19,682 nucleotides of DNA from Silvimonas sp. JCM 19000 (GTDB lineage Bacteria; Pseudomonadota; Gammaproteobacteria; Burkholderiales; Chitinibacteraceae), in contig BBFD01000040.1 of assembly GCA_001313065.1 (NCBI GenBank), forward strand, positions 1-19,682. Direction: 5' to 3'. A program made the position numbers and the translations under genes. Below are positions 17,726 through 19,682 of this stretch, in pieces; the first letter of the stretch is position 1; each line of letters starts with the position of its first letter. A model generated the notes under the pieces. That model saw only the letters and a list, made by a program, of their open reading frames with translations, had not been told where the DNA came from and did no database searches.

Positions 17726-18652
17726 ACAACTGTTCATCGATAACGCGGAAAAAACTCCGGCTGACCTGGGTTGCGGGTCAATCCGGTGCCAATAATCTGT
17801 TAACCAACGATGCCGCCGAGCAAAAGCCGCGGCTGGCTCTGGTGGGGCATTTGAACTTCATCCACCCCAATCGGGTGCAGGTGCTGGCATTGCCGAAGTG
17901 AATTACTTTCAGGCCTGAGCTGATGCGCAAAAAAAGAATCGGTACAACGTCTGTTTGCCAATGAAATGGCGCTGATGGTGGTGGCCAATAGCCAACCCGT
18001 ACCCGAGGCATTAAAAGAAGGCGCCGAGCGCATCATGTGCCCTTGCTGACGTCCAGCGAGCAATCGCCGTATTTGATGGATGTGTTGCGCTATTACTTAT
18101 CCAAGGCGCTGGCGGTCTCAACCCATTTGCACGGCGTATTTCTGGACGTGCTTGAAGTGGGCGTATTACTCACCGGTGAATCATCGATGGGTAAAAGCGA
18201 ATTGGCGCTGGAATTGATTTCGCGTGGCCACGGCCTGGTGGCCGATGATGTGGTCGAGGTTTATCGCACCAACCCCGAAATGCTCGAAGGCCGCTGTCCG
18301 CCCATGCTGCGCGATTTTCTGGAAGTGCGCGGGATTGGCGTGCTGAATATCCGCACTATTTTTTGGCGAAACCGCAGTCCGCCCCAAAAAAAAGACCCTC
18401 AAATTGATCGTGCATCTGGCTAAAGCCGGAGGCGAAACGCTGGCGCCGATTGATCGCTTGCAAATGCAGGCCGCCACGCAAGAAATCCTTGGCGTGCAAG
18501 TGCGCAAACTGGTGATCCCCGTGGCGGCCGGGCGTAACCTGGCCGTATTGGTTGAAGCGGCCGTGCGCAATTACATCCTGCAATTGCGCGGTATCGATTC
18601 CACGCGTGAATTCATTGAACGGCATCAGCGCTTTATGGAATTGGGCGAATGA
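17706..18652 (+). CDS. hprK: HPr kinase/phosphorylase, heavily frameshifted
   Basis: HprK phosphorylates and dephosphorylates a serine of HPr-type proteins. In proteobacteria it accompanies the regulatory [19 protein letters not shown] starts the N-terminal domain. The C-terminal kinase domain has the P-loop [31 protein letters not shown] and the signature [11 protein letters not shown]. Indels are A6 at 17749-17754 (+1), a missing G near 17887 (VLGIAEV), an in-frame TGA at 17916-17918 implying about three lost bases (QALSADAQ), A7 at 17929-17935 (+2), a missing G near 18036 (RIMVPLL), and T6 at 18359-18364 (+1, [10 protein letters not shown]). A8 at 18386-18393 adds a third Lys in RPKKT. The corrected length is about 314 residues, normal. 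It overlaps rapZ by ATGA. Confidence 0.93.
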
Positions 18653-19505
18653 GCGTTCAACACGTCCTGTTGCTTTCCGGCTTGTCCGCGCGGGCAAAAG
18701 CGTCGCGCTACGGGCGCTGGAAGATCTGGGCTATTTCTGCGTAGACAACCTGCCCTCGCCGCTGCTGCCGCAAACCGTGGCCTTGCTGGATGAGGACGGC
18801 TACCCCAAAGTCGCCATCGCGATTGATGTGCGTAGCGCGCATAACTTTTCGGCTTTCCCCGAACATCTGCAAGCGCTGCAGGCGGTACGCAAAGACGTAC
18901 GCTTGTTGTTTCTGGAGTCGAGCACCGAAACATTGGTCAAACGCTTCTCCGAAACCCGCCGCAGCCATCCGTTGGCGTCCGGCCATTTGACGGTGAGCGA
19001 GGCCATCATGCTCGAGCGCGAAATGCTCGAGTACTTTGCCAACGCGGCGCATCGCGTTGATACCACCGGCTTGTCGGCCAACCAATTGCGCGCCTGGGTG
19101 CGCGATTTTGTCGGGCTGGATCGCTCGCGCTTGACCATTATTTTTTGAGTCGTTCGGCTTCAAGCATGGTTTGCCGCTGGATGCCGACTTTGTGTTTGAT
19201 GTGCGCTGTTTGCCCAACCCGCATTACGACCCGGTACTGCGGCCGCTAACCGGCAAAGACCGCCTGGTCATCGATTTTTTTTGCAGCGCCAGGAATCCGT
19301 CGGCAAATACCTGACCCATATCATCGGTTTTCTCGAACGCTGGATTCCCGAATTTGATCGCGACCAGCGCAGTTACGTTACCGTCGCCATCGGTTGTACC
19401 GGCGGCCAGCATCGCTCGGTCTATCTGACCGAACAACTCGGTCGCCACTTTGCGCCTAACCGTCAGGTTCTGGTGCGGCATCGAGAACAGTATGCGGGGC
19501 TTTAA
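18649..19505 (+). CDS. rapZ: RNase adaptor protein RapZ (P-loop nucleotide-binding), frameshifted
   Basis: In enterobacteria RapZ guides RNase E to the sRNA GlmZ to control glucosamine-6-phosphate synthase. The role in betaproteobacteria is less certain. A missing G near 18688 destroys the P-loop as read; corrected it is [18 protein letters not shown]. Other hallmarks are [42 protein letters not shown] and the C-terminal [17 protein letters not shown]6 at 19141-19146 (+1, [11 protein letters not shown]) and T8 at 19275-19282 (+2, VIDFLQRQES) also break it. The corrected length is 284 residues, the usual size. It begins in an ATGA overlap with hprK, so ptsN-hprK-rapZ form a coupled unit. Confidence 0.95.
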
Positions 19506-19682
19506 CCGCCAATTGCTGCGGCCTGGCGACTGGTTGATCACGGCTTTGGCGGCCAGCGCCGTCGTTGTGCTGGCCACGCTGGCCTGGCGCAGCGATGGCG
19601 CTACGCATGTACGCATCTATCAAGCCGGCAAGTTGTTTGCCGAACTCGATCTTGCCGCGCAGCGTACGCTGGCGGTGCCCGG
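19492..19682 (+). CDS. NusG domain II-containing protein (3' partial)
   Basis: The ATG at 19492 overlaps the rapZ 3' end by 14 nt and the frame is open to the window edge. [20 protein letters not shown] begins a short cytoplasmic tail and one membrane helix (about residues 14-30). THVRIYQAGKLFAELDL then starts the small domain. This layout matches the membrane-anchored NusG domain II family of unknown function. Only about 63 residues are visible, so the call is tentative. Confidence 0.65.
   Translation, partial: MRGFNRQLLRPGDWLITALAASAVVVLATLAWRSDGATHVRIYQAGKLFAELDLAAQRTLAVP

Noticed and set aside
774..19282. Mass pseudogenisation, as in a decaying endosymbiont
   Set aside because: The broken genes include essential ones, the damage follows a homopolymer rule, no codons are otherwise degraded and base composition is high in G+C. 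Sequencing error explains it better.
1021..19282. Programmed ribosomal or transcriptional slippage at A/T runs as a shared regulatory system
   Set aside because: Slippage could explain some A/T runs but not the many lost bases in G/C doublets in the same genes.
1..19682. Mobile elements, CRISPR arrays, tRNA or rRNA genes, toxin-antitoxin or defence systems
   Set aside because: None of the expected repeats, transposase motifs, cloverleaf sequences or defence domains was seen. Every long coding segment matches a housekeeping family or a minor unknown.

Overview
The window reads as ordinary chromosomal core sequence of a betaproteobacterium, most likely a member of the Neisseriales. That assignment is inferred from gene order and protein style, not from a database search. 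The clusters sspB-sspA-petC-petB-petA, nif3/htrA and kdsD-kdsC-lptC-lptA-lptB-rpoN-hpf-ptsN-hprK-rapZ are typical of that class. I see no mobile element, phage, CRISPR array, rRNA or tRNA, and no clear undescribed system.

Layout. 1-2117 (+): the 3' part of a DUF3108 gene and an RsmB/NOP RNA methyltransferase. 2215-2427 (-): a 70-residue protein of unknown function with a 0.3-kb repeat-rich upstream region. 2813-6863 (-): sspB, sspA and, behind a terminator, the cytochrome bc1 operon petA-petB-petC. 7039-8301 (-): a small lipoprotein and a Nif3-family protein, diverging over 14 bp from an HtrA/Deg protease at 8316-9484 (+). 9612-11580 (-): a CPA2 cation/proton antiporter with RCK domains. 11684 to the end (+): LPS Kdo synthesis (kdsD, kdsC), LPS transport (lptC, lptA, lptB), sigma-54 (rpoN), ribosome hibernation (hpf), the nitrogen PTS and HPr kinase pair (ptsN, hprK), rapZ, and the start of a NusG-domain-II protein.

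How they fit together. The right half couples outer-membrane LPS assembly to the nitrogen/carbon PTS regulatory set. The left half carries respiration (bc1 complex), protein quality control (SspB adaptor for ClpXP, HtrA) and rRNA modification.

The most striking property is technical. Nearly every gene is broken by single-base frameshifts, yet each can be rejoined into a full-length conserved protein. The errors follow one rule: A/T runs of about 5 are lengthened by 1, 2 or 3, and G/C doublets lose a base. After correction the gene lengths become multiples of three and match family norms. I therefore treat the genes as intact and the sequence as an unpolished draft. Coordinates below are of the observed sequence, spanning the frameshifts.

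The biologically more interesting leftovers are non-coding. They are a cluster of ACTACGTAA/ACTACATT boxes upstream of the 70-residue gene, a three-tier nested hairpin ending 9 nt before the ptsN start codon, and a perfect-arm palindrome upstream of sspA.
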